DNA from: Neostapfia colusana
Taxonomy: Eukaryota > Streptophyta > Magnoliopsida > Poales > Poaceae
Reading direction: 5' to 3'
NCBI GenBank assembly: GCA_030760725.1
Contig: JASWHV010000003.1
Span: forward strand, 59,911,264-59,975,263
DNA: 64,000 nt
The translations under genes were made by a program, and so were the position numbers. The stretch's first letter is position 1; each line of letters opens with the position of its first letter. Positions 1 through 11,146 of this stretch are shown here, one piece after another. The notes under the pieces were generated by a model that saw only the letters and a program-made list of their open reading frames with translations, was not told the origin of the DNA and ran no database searches.

Positions 1-218
1 GACTCCTGACGTCTACGAAGGATTGTGGTTCGTTCGACAAATTCCTACCTCTATATCTATCTCTGAGGTGTTTGGGTTTTGCAAAACTCCATAGACATGC
101 AGAAGAGAAATGCTATCCCCACTCCGACCAAGACAGAACTTTTACCAAAAGTTTATTATGATCTTTTTGTTCAAATAACAATTAAGGTGAAGCAGGGTCA
201 GGAACAACGAATCTCTTG
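1..218. other. unassigned flank left of CACTA-1
   Basis: Sequence outside the left terminus of the first CACTA element. An open frame begins at 79, but nothing in it resembles a known protein, and the stretch stops exactly at the CACTA terminus. The last three bases before the terminus, TTG, would be the left target-site duplication. I cannot say what this DNA belongs to. Confidence 0.4.
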
Positions 219-590
219 CACTACAGGAAAAACGATCATTGACGACGGCCAGATTTATTGTCGACTTTTATTGACGACGGCTAGGAAAAGCCGTCGTCAA
301 TAACACAGTTATTGACGACAGCTGAGCGAGTACCGTCGTCAATAAATAATTGACGACGGTGCCCGTCGTCTTCAACTTAATTCGGGCCCACCCGAGGAGT
401 TATTGACGACGGTGACCTAGCACCGTCGTCAATAACACAGTTATTGACGACAGCTGAGCGAGCACCGTCGTCAATAAATAATTGACGACGGTGCCCGTCG
501 TCTTTAACTATTATTGACGACGGTGACCTAGCACAGTCGTCAAAAACCCAGTTATTGACGACGGTGACCTGGCACCGTCGTCAATTACCG
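219..590. repeat. CACTA-1 left terminus and subterminal repeat array
   Basis: Starts with CACTACAGGAAA at 219. About eight copies of TTATTGACGACGGT and its inverse ACCGTCGTCAATAA follow, spaced roughly 40-60 bp apart. Pairs of inverted copies form short hairpins around linkers such as GACCTAGC. In En/Spm-type elements such arrays bind the TNPA protein. The same motif recurs at 4128-4591 and 8185-8559. Confidence 0.85.
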
Positions 591-2340
591 GACATATAAC
601 CCGTGCGCAAGCCGGGAGGCGGCCACAGTGCCGCCTCCCGACTCGCGCCGCGCGATCAGTCTCGTCGCCCTCCCCGCCGTTCCCCGCCGCTGCCGCCGGT
701 CGCCGCCGCCGCCGGTCGCCGCCGCCGCCGGTCCCCGCCGCCGCCGGTCGCCGCCGCCGCCGGTCCCCGCCGCCGGTCGCCGCCTCCCAACTCGCACCGG
801 TCGCCGCCGCCGCCGTCCCCCGGTCGCCGCCGCCGCCGTCCCCGCCACCGCCGCCGCCCGTCTCTGGCCGAGGTAAGTCCCCTCCCCTCCCCTCCGTCCT
901 CTCCCCGGATGCAAATGCAATTGTTAAGACTAACCAGGATGCCCAAACTCATTTCCCATGAAATTAAGATAGCCTTCACCACCTAAACACATTGTGATAA
1001 GCCTAATCATTTTATGTAAAGCTATCCCACGATCAATGCAAGGTGTTGAAGGCCTGTTCAGAGCCATGAAATCATACATATCCTGCACAAAAGAAATTCA
1101 GATACGTGTGTCGTTCTTTTGTGCTGTGAGCATGTAAATATGTATGTACCAGGTACCAATAATATATAAATGATGATTAAAGTGGTAGTATGCTCTATGT
1201 TTTTTCAGGAGGAAACCAGTAGGTAAAAATAATAATAAGCCTGAATGCCTGATGGCTACTGGTTGCTATTCGCTAACAGCTAGCGACCAGGCCGAGCCCA
1301 ATGCCCACGCGGACGCATCCGTAATTCCCATCTCTGTTATCTTTAGCTGCCAGCTGCTCCCCGTGATGGCCAGCAGGCAGCGCCGTTCCGCATCCTTGTC
1401 CTCAGCTCCCGTACATCACGCCCTGCCACCACCACAGGGTTAAAGCACCCCCATGCTCCTCAGCTCCTTGTTACACAACAGCGGCAGTGGCAGAGCATAC
1501 AGTAGCAGCAGTAGTAATCAGGTGGCAGGTTGGCCCAGTGGTGGGCAGTGAGACAGAGGCGGCATGGTGCTGCCTCGCCGTGGGTTGCAGGCTGGCAGCG
1601 GGTGGAGCTGGGGTAGGAGTCTGATCAGGTAGGTTAGAGATGTTGGATGCATGGAGATGGAATATCGTAGCAACTTGTGTTAGTGGTGCAGCAAAGCGCT
1701 GCCACACATGGGAGGTGGCAGCGGGCGGCTTGGGGCCGAAAGGGGCAAGGGACTGGGACTGGTACTGGCCAGGTAGGGGTGACAGCCAATGGGAGCACAG
1801 GAGGAGATTGGGGACAAGAGCAGCATCAACCAAGCTTGAGTTGACGACGGGGCTGCCTACACATTGGATCTGGAGTTATCACTTATTTGGTGTAACCAGC
1901 AATAAAAAAATCATAGTAATTATACAAGATAGTTATTATACATAGCACTTCCCATCAATTACTAATCAATCACATCACAAGATAGTTATTATACAATGCG
2001 GTAATCTTCTGTAAATGCATGATTGAGTGTCTCAGTCATGCATGCCCCAACAACAAGAAGTAGATCTAGACGGATCACAAGGAGTTGACACTACCGCCGC
2101 TCGACGCGCCCCGCCCCGAGCCCTGCGTTGCTGTGCCGCCCGGCCCCGCCCCAAGCCCCGCCCTGCCGCGCTGTCCGACCTTAGTTGATTAATTGTTTAA
2201 TTAGTATTGTAATTGATTATTGTTTAATTAATACTTTGATTGATTGTGTGATTAGTTACTATATGTAAATAAATGGGTTTCGGCCCGGTCCGGCCTGACA
2301 CGACCCATTTAGGGTCTGTCACGGCTCATTTAGTGGTAAT
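591..2340. other. CACTA-1 interior: GC-rich leader, then no recognisable gene
   Basis: Positions 640-870 are a CCGCCG/GGTCGC low-complexity run ending in a good splice donor, CCGAG|GTAAGT at 873. This looks like a non-coding first exon. From 900 to 2340 the sequence is mixed, with a GC-rich block at 2090-2180. The open frames on both strands are not protein-like and lack splice support. I see nothing assignable apart from its position inside CACTA-1. Confidence 0.5.
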
Positions 2341-2520
2341 GTATTAGTCGAGACAGGCACGGAGGACGGCAAGCTCCCGCGCATAGACGGCGGGCCCAGA
2401 CGGTGCGGTTTCATCTTTGACCCACTTACGACGGGGCATAACGTACGACGGCTAACCCTAAAGGCGTCGTAAGATAATGGCAGGCCCGAACGGGACATAA
2501 CTTAGGACGGCTGACCCACT
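2341..2520. repeat. second CACTA-like repeat patch with TTACGACGG motif
   Basis: Contains CTTACGACGGGG, CGTACGACGGCTAA, GCGTCGTAAG and TTAGGACGGCTGA within about 150 bp. The motif differs from the ATTGACGACGG repeats of the same element. It may be diverged internal repeats or a remnant of another CACTA family. The assignment is tentative. Confidence 0.35.
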
Positions 2521-2932
2521 TCTTTGTCTCTCGTTCTTTCCTTCTCTCTCGTTCTTTCCTCTCTCTCTTTTAAATGACTCAAAAACGAAAGATTGACGTA
2601 AACCTATACAACATGCGTCACCCGTTTCGAACGGGCCCGTCTCACATGTGTTACGCATGTGAGGCGTGTACGTTCGGAATTGTCCCTTTTTGGACAGCCT
2701 GGGAGTGACCGAGGGGGCGTGGCATGTGATGAAACGCGGGTTTAGATCTAGACAAGATTTCGACGGCATAACCCTGTTGTTCTCTGCTGCACCATTTTCG
2801 GGCGTGAAGTGACCCCTCGCAGCCTGATCAGCTGTCTTCTCAGACAGCGACAGAGACGTTGGTGAGTTCTTTAGTTGACTTAATTGTATTATCTTTAAAA
2901 CTTCTGATGACTTTAATTTTCTGTATTTTCAG

Positions 2933-3997
2933 GAAAAGTATGGGGAGGAGGTGCGGAGGCTTCGAGGCGACGATTACGATTGGCAGAACTCGCCGATCGT
3001 ACCTGAAGCCGCCTATTCAAGCGGTGGCGGTAAACCTCACGGCCGGTGAGTTATGTTGTTTTCATTTACTTTCATTAACTTCGAGATACGAAACTTTAAT
3101 ACTCTTACTTCGTTGTGTAGGTTGGCCATCTTCGATGGAGTAGTAGACTCGAGGGAGGCGCGGTCTTACTCGAGGGCTTCTTCATTGCAGGGTGGATCCA
3201 GCAGGCGTGGCAGCCGTGATCTGGAGCTCCAGATTGTCCAGGAGGAGCTCCAGAGGACGCAGGAAGCGCTGAGGCTCGCGAACGAGAGGCAGGCAGCCGA
3301 GCTCCCGGCTAGGGACGAGTATCAACACTCGTACATGCTACAGCTGCAAGCTGCCATGCAGGTAAGTTCAGATCAATGTACTCAACGTTTCTAATATATA
3401 AATGACATGTATAATAATTTACTTCATATTTGCAGGCTATGGCCACAGGACAACCCGTTGTCTTTCCTCAGTGGGCGCCGCCACCGATACAGCTACCACA
3501 GGGGCCGACGTCAGGAGCACAGGTACAAAATTTCTCATAATAGCTGCAACTAGTTAAATTTGCTCAAATTTAGTTGAATTTGATCAAACTTACTTAAACT
3601 TAGAGAAAACTAGTTAAACATCCTCAAACTGAGTAAAATATGGTACAACTTACTCAACTATAGTCAAATATGACCAAACTTACTCAAACATAGCCAAAAC
3701 TTTTTGAACTAGCTCAAACACAAACACTACTAGTCCATACTTCTCAAACTTAGTAAAATATGAGCAAACTTACTCAAACATAGCCAAATCTAGCTAACTT
3801 GCTCAATTTTAACTTGTAATGAGTTTATTTAATCTTATACACATTTGTGAACTTCTAATTTGTCTAACTATACATGTACATCATAGGGATCGGCGACGCG
3901 GGCTCAGAAAACTCCATCCCCTCAGCAACCAGCGTTTGGACGAGCGCACGACGACTTCCTGGACTCCGGTGGCAGCGGTCGGGGTAGCGTAGGGTAG
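2933..3997 (+). CDS. C-terminal exons of a TNPA-like CACTA protein (partial)
   Basis: Four exons with canonical borders join in phase: 2933-3045, 3121-3361, 3436-3522 and 3887-3997 (TAG). The first encodes EKYGEEVRRLRGDDYDW and the SGGGKPHGRLAIFDG region, a signature of the plant Ptta/En/Spm protein family. Next comes a charged, probably coiled-coil stretch (ELQIVQEELQRTQEAL), then a proline-rich tail. Proteins of this kind bind the subterminal repeats and assist transposition. An upstream exon ending in ACG TTG|GTGAGT near 2859 fits the frame, but a TGA precedes it and the N-terminal domains are absent. No stop lies within the four exons. It is transcribed toward the right terminus, as expected for TNPA. 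Confidence 0.7.
3545..3810. repeat. AT-rich degenerate minisatellite in an intron
   Basis: The last intron of the TNPA-like gene holds about a dozen degenerate copies of a 20-22 bp unit built around ACTTACTCAAACATAGCC. No ORF or secondary element is seen. Confidence 0.6.
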
Positions 3998-4127
3998 TGT
4001 GGCGTGCGTATAGTGTTTTTATGCAATTCTGTGATGTATATTTTGATTGCCTGTGATCTGGCCATCGAGCCAGGGCTGGCCTCGAAGCCAGGGCAGGATT
4101 TTCTATTTTTTTAAAAAAAATTGAAAA

Positions 4128-4591
4128 GCTTATTGACGACGGTTTCTGGTACTTGGCCGTCGTCAATAAGCCATAAGTATTGACGACGGCCTAGTGTAAA
4201 CCGTCGTCAATAAGCCATTGTTATTGACGACGGCCTAGTGTAAACCGTCGTCAATAAGCCATTGTTATTGACGACGGCCTAGTGTAAACCGTCGTCAATA
4301 AGCCATTGTTATTGACGACGGCCTAGTGTAAACCGTCGTCAATAAGCTTATTGACGACAGCCTGATTTAGCTGTCGTCAATAAGTTTATTGACGACAGCT
4401 AGATTTAGCTGTTGTCAATAAATTTATTGACGACGGTTACCGTCGTCAATAAACTTATTGACGACTAATAATTGACGACAGCTGGAAACCGTCGTCTGTA
4501 AACATTTACCGTCGTCAATAAGTTATTGACGACAGTAGTGTCCTTATTGACGACGGTTTCCAGCCGTCGTCTATAGTCCCGATTCCTGTAG
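4128..4591. repeat. CACTA-1 right terminus and subterminal repeats
   Basis: Contains inverted ATTGACGACGG / CCGTCGTCAAT copies, including three full 44-bp tandem units at 4217-4260, 4261-4304 and 4305-4348. The array ends with GATTCCTGTAG, the complement of CTACAGGAATC. The left edge of the large tandem duplication lies inside this array. Confidence 0.8.
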
Positions 4592-5699
4592 ACGTCGAGC
4601 CTTGGATTTTTCCTTTATCCTTGCTTTTGCCTTCATGTGAATTGTTGCCGTGTCTTCTCTTCATCATGCGTTTGAACTTTTTGATGAAGAGTACCATTTC
4701 TTCGTCATCAAGATCGGTGCTTTCATCGCTTGTATCTCCATCGTCTTGGTCTTCACGAGTTTCTTTGAGTTTGGGTCTGCACGTTGCTTTGATGGCAACT
4801 TCTTTCTTTTTAGAAGAGGTGAGCTCGGCTAAGTCTTTGACGTATTGAGCCTCTTTCTCCATCATTTCATGATTTATGATCTTTCCCAGTAACTCATCGG
4901 GAGTCATTTTGTGAAACCCGGGGCTTTCTCTAATCATTGAGCAAAGTATGACGTTTCTTGGCATGAAGGCTCTAATCATTCTTTTGACCACTTCGTGATC
5001 TGTCCATTTCTTACTTCCATACGCACGAATTCTGTTGATGAGTGCTTTCATCCGGTTGTACATGTCTTGAGGTGATTCGCCTTCTTCAATAGCAAATCTT
5101 CCCAACTCTCCTTCAAGCATTTCGATTTTGGCTTCACGAACTGACCTATTTACTTCGTGAGCTGTCTTGAGGGTATCCCAAATTTCTTTTGCACTTTCTA
5201 ACCCATCGATCTTGGTGAATTCCTCTCTGCTTAGTGATGATGTGATCACGGCGACGGCTTGTGCGTTTCTGTGAATCTCCTGTTCTTGTTCTGGGGTGAG
5301 TTCATCATCCGTGTCCGGAATGTCGATGCCTGTGCAAACAATGTGCCACAGACTAGGGTTCAGGGATATCAGATGCATCTTCATGTTGTACTTCCACATG
5401 GTGTAGTCACTTCCATCAAACTGTGGAGGCCTTCCCATAGGAATAGAGAGATAATGATTATTTGAATTGAGTCGGTTGTAGTTGTAAGGATACCGGGAGT
5501 AGTCGTGATGACCACTCCCCATCGTCTTTTCTTCCTCTTTTCCTTTTTGTGCCAGCAGTTTCTTTCTCAGGAGTGCTTTTAGCTGCCTCACTTCTTCATC
5601 GTCATGTGGGTTTTCTTTCAGCACATCGAAGGCTTTGGCTTCTTGCTCCTCATCGTTGTTGCTCGTCTTCGGGATATCGTTGTTCTTCTCAGAGGCCAT
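4592..5699 (-). pseudogene. copia (Sirevirus-type) gag, truncated, copy 1
   Basis: Reads leftward from the ATG at 5699, 40 bp inside the primer site. It encodes a copia-type GAG: a charged N-terminus, FDGSDYTMWKYNMKMHL, then LSREEFTKIDGLESAKEIWD and EGESPQDMYNRMKALINRIR, and an acidic/lysine-rich tail. GAG packages element RNA into cytoplasmic particles. The frame is intact until just before the CCHC zinc knuckle, where it runs into the CACTA-1 terminus at CTACAGG; the knuckle and all of pol are missing. This copy has one extra T near 4611 that shifts the last codons relative to copy 2. It closely resembles the gag at 18032. Confidence 0.85.
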
Positions 5700-5738
5700 T
5701 GATCTCTCCGAGATGTGAGTCTCGTTGATGGAGAACTT

Positions 5739-5752
5739 GGCTCTGATACCAA
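5739..5752 (-). promoter_or_regulatory. tRNA-iMet primer-binding site, copy 1
   Basis: The minus strand reads TTGGTATCAGAGCC directly next to the LTR end at 5754. This is the usual plant initiator-Met primer site and fixes the element's orientation. The duplicate is at 9706-9719. Confidence 0.88.
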
Positions 5753-5753
5753 T

Positions 5754-7176
5754 TGAATGTGGCCTAGAGGGGGGTGAATAGGCCTTTAAAGAATTCCTGC
5801 ACACTTAATAAAGTTGTTAGAAATTTGACTGACCGGACTAGTCCGGTTGTGTGGGCGGACTAGTCCGGTGTGCTGAATTGTTTGAGTTGATTAAGTGTGT
5901 CTCACAAGTTTTATCTTATAGCAGCGGAATAAGAACACCAGTTTTTATAACTTAAATTTATAGTATGGATGCACGTGCAAACTTGTAAAGAACTCAAATG
6001 ATGACTAGCAAACTAGTAATCTAATGTGTCAAGATGTAAACCAAATGAGAGACAAAAGACACGAATTTTTACCGAGGTTCGATCTCACCAAGAGATCTAC
6101 GTCCTCGTTGAGGAAGCTCACACAGAGCCGGGTTCTCAACCCTTTTCCTCTTCAAGTCACCACACAGACCGACTTGACTTCACTATCAAGTGTAATCACC
6201 GTTTTTATGGGGCTACCTCACACGTTGAGGGCCCCCACAAGAATTACAATGAGAAGTTGATCAAATACACTCAAAAAGATTATAATTCAGAATATGAGTG
6301 TAGAGAGATCAAACCCCAAGAGCTCACAACGAAGGAACGACGATCTCCCAATCCCAAATCCAAGTATTTTATTGATCTTCACCTTTTTGCACCTTAGATG
6401 TGTGGGGAGATGTGTTTTTGGGCTCTTGGGACAGGTGGCGGCGCTAGGGTTTCAAGTTTTGACAGTATGAGTCGTGTCTTCTTGGGGAAAAGCCGAAGGA
6501 CCTCTTTTTATAGGCTTTTCTAAAAAGTTTCCGTTGTTAAACCTACCACCGGACTAGTCCGGTATATGATCGGACTTGTCCGGCCTACTTCCAGTGGGTT
6601 AACCGGACTAGTCCGGTCCACAAACCGGACTTGTCTGGTACTATGTGAGATGGGTTTTCAGAAACTTTAGCGGACTAGTCCTGTTGCTGGATGGACTAGT
6701 CCGTAGTCCTCTAAGGAGGACAACAGAGACATGACCGGACTAGTCCGGTCCAAAACAGGACTTGTCCGGTTGCGTTCCAGTGAGCTGACCGGACTAGTCC
6801 GGTTCACAAGGCGGACTAGTCCGGTGCACTATGTTTGCGTCTTTGAAAGTTAAACGGACTAGTCCGGTCCATGAACGGACTAGTCCGGTTTTCAGTGGAT
6901 TTTAGTTGATTTTTAAACCCCTTACCCCTACGCAAAGTCATGAGCTCTTGGGATGTGTCTCTCTCACACACCATCTATACATTTATATCTACTTTGCTTC
7001 TCTAAATTTCACTAACTTCTTCCTTTTCGGGCACCACTCTATTTTTCACCTTTTTGTGTGTGTGCCGAGCCAGTTCACTTTGTTTATCCTGCAATCATCT
7101 TAATAGTTTCATTAGGATCTCATATGTTCGTCATCAATTAGCCAAAACCCACAAGGGATATCCTAGATGCATTACA
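5754..7176 (-). repeat. copia 5' LTR, copy 1
   Basis: The LTR is 1,423 bp with TG...CA ends on the minus strand: it starts near TGTAATGCATC (7176) and ends GCCACATTCA (5754). Length and terminal sequence match the 1.4-kb LTRs of the full copia element at 16546-27565. It is inserted in a gypsy integrase gene. The five bases beyond the outer end, CAGAC, fit a target-site copy, because the undisturbed gypsy frame has the same codons there. A TATA-like CCTATAAAAAG lies near 6503-6512 with palindromes upstream of it. The 3' half and 3' LTR of this copia were lost at the CACTA junction. Confidence 0.85.
6540..6895. promoter_or_regulatory. palindrome array in copia LTR, copy 1
   Basis: About a dozen copies of CCGGACTAGTCCGG and close variants (some CGGACTTGTCCGG) lie just upstream, in the minus orientation, of the TATA-like site near 6503-6512. 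The copies are 20-25 bp apart in pairs. An enhancer or repressor-binding role is inferred from position only. The duplicate copy lies at 10507-10862. Confidence 0.7.
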
Positions 7177-7953
7177 CAGACGGATGGGCAAACCGGGCGG
7201 GTAAATCGGATTTTAAAAGATATGCTACGAGCTTGTGCTATCAACCACGGTAAGAATTGGGATGATCACTTACCGTTAGCTGAGTTCTCGTACAACAATG
7301 GGTACCAAGCCAGCATCAAGATAGCGCTTTACGAGGCGCTATATGGTAGAAAATGCCGCACACCGCTGAATTGGTGTGAGTCTAGCGAGAGGGTCACCTT
7401 TGGGATTGATCTTGTCAAAAATGCGGAAAAAAAGGTTCGGTTAATTCAAGCGAACTTAAAAGCCGCCCAATCCCGACAAAAACAGTATGCGGACCGGAGA
7501 AGACGACCATTGTAATTCGAAGTCGGGGATCACGTGTACCCACGTGTGTCTCCAATGAACGGCGTGAACAGATTCGGGGTGAGAGGAAAGTTAGCACCCC
7601 GATTCATCGGTCCATTCCAGATTGTGGAAAGATGTGGATCAGTTGCATACCGGCTGTAATTACCGGCGACACTCTCTGGTGTGCACGACACCTTTCACAT
7701 TTCTCAGCTGAGGAAGTGTCTTAAGCTATCAACTACCATTCAGCTGGGGGATATTGAAGAACTGAAACCGGATTTCACCTATCGGTAGGAACCGGTTCAG
7801 ATAATTGATGAAAATGCCCGAACCACACGCAACTGTACGTTGTGGTTCTACAAAGTTCTATGGAGTAATCACTCCGTAGATGAAGCGACATGGGAGAGCG
7901 AAGGTTTTCTTCGCGCCAACTACCCCGACTTTTTATCGTCGCACCTATGGTAA
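7177..7953 (+). pseudogene. gypsy integrase C-terminus and chromodomain, copy 1
   Basis: Resumes the gypsy pol frame right after the copia insertion, at GQTGRVN, and continues with the ML-RACAINHGKNWDD region and PYEALYGRKC-like sequence of Ty3/gypsy integrase. A C-terminal chromodomain-like segment follows (LWFYKVLWSNHS...EATWESEGFLRANYP), as in Tekay/Del chromoviruses, where it steers integration into heterochromatin. Stops at 7513-7515 (TAA), near 7657 and near 7785 break the frame. The codon at 7513 is CAG in the relative at 40.6 kb. The upstream part of pol is not in the window. It ends with TAA at 7951, about 70 bp before the 3' LTR. Confidence 0.82.
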
Positions 7954-8023
7954 TTTTCCACCGTCCTCTCTCTCATTTTTCATCTTGTAATCTCAGGATG
8001 AGATTCCTTTAAGGGGGGAGGAA

Positions 8024-8180
8024 TGTAAGGGCCCACGTTTTTGCACACATTCAAAGTGTTCATCACACCACACCCACCTCATTTGAGGAAAACTTATGAA
8101 CACATTTGAAGAGGAAGTAAACACCATCAACATGGTCATTAGAGGATAAACTCACAAAATGCAAGAGTGGTATTTCCCAC
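8024..8180 (+). repeat. start of gypsy 3' LTR, cut by the duplication join
   Basis: A purine tract AAGGGGGGAGG precedes TGTAAGGGCCC, the LTR start. Only about 157 bp remain before the duplication junction. The complete counterpart starts at 11992. Confidence 0.8.
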
Positions 8181-8184
8181 AGCA

Positions 8185-8559
8185 ATTGTTATTGACGACG
8201 GCCTAGTGTAAACCGTCGTCAATAAGCCATTGTTATTGACGACGGCCTAGTGTAAACCGTCGTCAATAAGCCATTGTTATTGACGACGGCCTAGTGTAAA
8301 CCGTCGTCAATAAGCTTATTGACGACAGCCTTATTTAGCTGTCGTCAATAAGTTTATTGACGACAGCTAGATTTAGCTGTTGTCAATAAATTTATTGACG
8401 ACGGTTACCGTCGTCAATAAACTTATTGATGACTAATAATTGACGACAGCTGGAAATCGTCGTCTGTAAACATTTACCGTCGTCAATAAGTTATTGACGA
8501 CGGTAGTGTCCTTATTGACGACGGTTTCCAGCCGTCGTCTATAGTCCCGATTCCTGTAG
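8185..8559. repeat. CACTA-1 right-end repeats, duplicated copy
   Basis: A second copy of the subterminal array of 4217-4591, including the three 44-bp units and the CCTGTAG end at 8559. It has no CACTA interior to its left, because it arose by the tandem duplication rather than by a second insertion. Confidence 0.85.
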
Positions 8560-9666
8560 ACGTCGAGCCTTGGATTTTCCTTTATCCTTGCTTTTGCCTT
8601 CATGTGAATTGTTGCCGTGTCTTCTCTTCATCATGCGTTTGAACTTTTTGATGAAGAGTACCATTTCTTCGTCATCAAGATCGGTGCTTTCATCGCTTGT
8701 ATCTCCATCGTCTTGGTCTTCACGAGTTTCTTTGAGTTTGGGTCTGCACGTTGCTTTGAGGGCAACTTCTTTCTTTTTAGAAGAGGTGAGCTCGGCTAAG
8801 TCTTTGACGTATTGAGCCTCTTTCTCCATCATTTCATGATTTATGATCTTTCCCAATAACTCATCGGGAGTCATTTTGTGAAACCCGGGGCTTTCTCTAA
8901 TCATTGAGCAAAGTGTGACGTTTCTTGGCATGAAGGCTCTAATCATTCTTTTGACCACTTCGTGATCTGTCCATTTCTTACTTCCATACGCACGAATTCT
9001 GTTGATGAGTGCTTTCATCCGGTTGTACATGTCTTGAGGTGATTCGCCTTCTTCAATAGCAAATCTTCCCAACTCTCCTTCAAGCATTTCGATTTTGGCT
9101 TCACGAACTGACCTATTTACTTCGTGAGCTGTCTTGAGGGTATCCCAGATTTCTTTTGCACTTTCTAACCCATCGATCTTGGTGAATTCCTCTCTGCTTA
9201 GTGATGATGTGATCACGGCGACGGCTTGTGCGTTTCTGTGAATCTCCTGTTCTTGTTCTGGGGTGAGTTCATCATCCGTGTCCGGAATGTCGATGCCTGT
9301 GCAAACAATGTGCCACAGACTAGGGTTCAGGGATATCAGATGCATCTTCATGTTGTACTTCCACATGGTGTAGTCACTTCCATCAAACTGTGGAGGCCTT
9401 CCCATAGGAATAGAGAGATAATGATTATTTGAATTGAGTCAGTTGTAGTTGTAAGGATACCGGGAGTAGTCGTGATGACCACTCCCCATCGTCTTTTCTT
9501 CCTCTTTTCCTTTTTGTGCCAGCAGTTTCTTTCTCAGGAGTGCTTTTAGCTGCCTCACTTCTTCATCGTCATGTGGGTTTTCTTTCAGCACATCGAAGGC
9601 TTTGGCTTCTTGCTCCTCATCGTTGTTGCTCGTCTTCGGGATATCGTTGTTCTTCTCAGAGGCCAT
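8560..9666 (-). pseudogene. copia gag, truncated, copy 2
   Basis: A duplicate of the gag at 4592-5699. The ATG is at 9666 and the frame again ends at the CACTA junction. It carries a private nonsense codon at 9436-9438: CGA in copy 1 is TGA here, a C-to-T change at a CpG site that splits the frame. The terminal codons read without the extra T of copy 1, so copy 2 preserves the original junction frame (KSKARRLQESG). With copy 1 it forms a natural pair for dating the duplication. Function is lost in both. Confidence 0.85.
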
Positions 9667-9720
9667 TGATCTCTCCGAGATGTGAGTCTCGTTGATGGAG
9701 AACTTGGCTCTGATACCAAT

Positions 9721-11144
9721 TGAATGTGGCCTAGAGGGGGGTGAATAGGCCTTTAAAGAATTCCTGCACACTTAATAAAGTTGTTAGAAATTTGACTGAC
9801 CGGACTAGTCCGGTTGTGTGGGCGGACTAGTCCGGTGTGCTGAATTGTTTGAGTTGATTAAGTGTGTCTCACAAGTTTTATCTTATAGCAGCGGAATAAG
9901 AACAACAGTTTTTATAACTTAAATTTATAGTATGGATGCACGTGCAAACTTGTAATGAACTCAAATGATGACTAGCAAACTAGTAATCTAATGTGTCAAG
10001 ATGTAAACCAAATGAGAGACAAAAGACACGAATTTTTACCGAGGTTCGATCTCACCAAGAGATCTACGTCCTCGTTGAGGAAGCTCACACAGAGCCGGGT
10101 TCTCAACCCTTTTCCTCTTCAAGTCACCACACAGGCCGACTTGACTTCACTATCAAGTGTAATCACCGTTTTTATGGGGCTACCTCACACGTTGAGGGCT
10201 CCCACAAGAATTACAATGAGAAGTTGATCAAATACACTCAAAAAGATTACAATTCAGAATATGAGTGTAGAGAGATCAAGCCCCAAGAGCTCACAACGAA
10301 GGAACGACGATCTCCCAATCCCAAATCCAAGTATTTTATTGATCTTCACCTTTTTGCACCTTAGATGTGTGGGGAGATGTGTTTTTGGGCTCTTGGGACA
10401 GGTGGCGGCGCTAGGGTTTCAAGTTTTGACAGTATGAGTCGTGTCTTCTTGGGGAAAAGCCGAAGGACCTCTTTTTATAGGCTTTTCCAAAAAGTTTCCG
10501 TTGTTAAACCTACCACCGGACTAGTCCGGTATATGATCGGACTTGTCCGGCCTACTTCCAGTGGGTTAACCAGACTAGTCCGGTCCACAAACCGGACTTG
10601 TCTGGTACTATGTGAGATGGGTTTTCAGAAACTTTAGCGGACTAGTCCTGTTGCTGGATGGACTAGTCCGTAGTCCTCTAAGGAGGACAACAGAGACATG
10701 ACCGGACTAGTCCGGTCCAAAACAGGACTTGTCCGGTTGCGTTCCAGTAAGCTGACCGGACTAGTCCGGTTCACAAGGCGGACTAGTCCGGTGCACTATG
10801 TTTGCGTCTTTGAAAGTTAAACGGACTAGTCCGGTCCATGAACGGACTAGTCCGGTTTTCAGTGGATTTTAGTTGATTTTTAAACCCCTTACCCCTACGC
10901 AAAGTCATGAGCTCTTGGGATGTGTCTCTCTCACACACCACCTATACATTTATATCTACTTTGCTTCTCTAAATTTCACTAACTTCTTCCTTTTCGGGCA
11001 CCACTCTATTTTTCACCTTTTTGTGTGTGTGCCCAGCCAGTTCACTTTGTTTATCCTGCAATCATCTTAATAGTTTCATTAGGATCTCATATGTTCGTCA
11101 TCAATTAGCCAAAACCCACAAGGGATATCCTAGATGCACTTACA
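9721..11144 (-). repeat. copia 5' LTR, copy 2, with primer site at 9706-9719
   Basis: A duplicate of 5754-7176, with the same palindrome array (10507-10862), the same TATA-like site and the same TG/CA ends. The initiator-Met primer site lies at 9706-9719 on the minus strand. Single-base differences from copy 1 are few. Confidence 0.87.
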
Positions 11145-11146
11145 CA

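Larger units (their letters stand above)
219..4591 (+). mobile_element. CACTA-1, internally deleted CACTA (En/Spm) transposon
   Basis: The left end reads CACTACAGGAAA, the classical CACTA terminus. It is followed at once by inverted copies of ATTGACGACGG. The right end, read inward on the minus strand, gives CTACAGGAATC and the same subterminal repeat family, so both ends fit one element of about 4.4 kb. Only the C-terminal exons of a TNPA-like gene are present; no TNPD transposase is seen, so the copy is non-autonomous. The right terminus lacks the outermost CA and abuts a broken copia gag. That end was therefore remade by recombination, not by a clean insertion, and no matching 3-bp duplication is visible. 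Confidence 0.8.

Noticed and set aside
219..590. Regularly spaced palindromic repeats resembling a CRISPR array
   Set aside because: Units are inverted as well as direct, spacers are not unique, the sequence is a plant nuclear genome and the array starts at a CACTA terminus.
585..986. Overlapping ORFs on both strands in CCGCCG repeats
   Set aside because: Low-complexity GC run gives open frames in several frames at once; arginine/proline/alanine composition, no domain, and a splice donor at 873 suggests a leader exon.
1252..1945. Short ORFs on both strands
   Set aside because: No similarity to known proteins, no splice or codon signal, and mutual overlap.
4591..8559. Two independent CACTA insertions at the same copia gag codon
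   Set aside because: The flanking copia, gypsy and CACTA sequence is duplicated as one block, so a single junction was copied by the tandem duplication.
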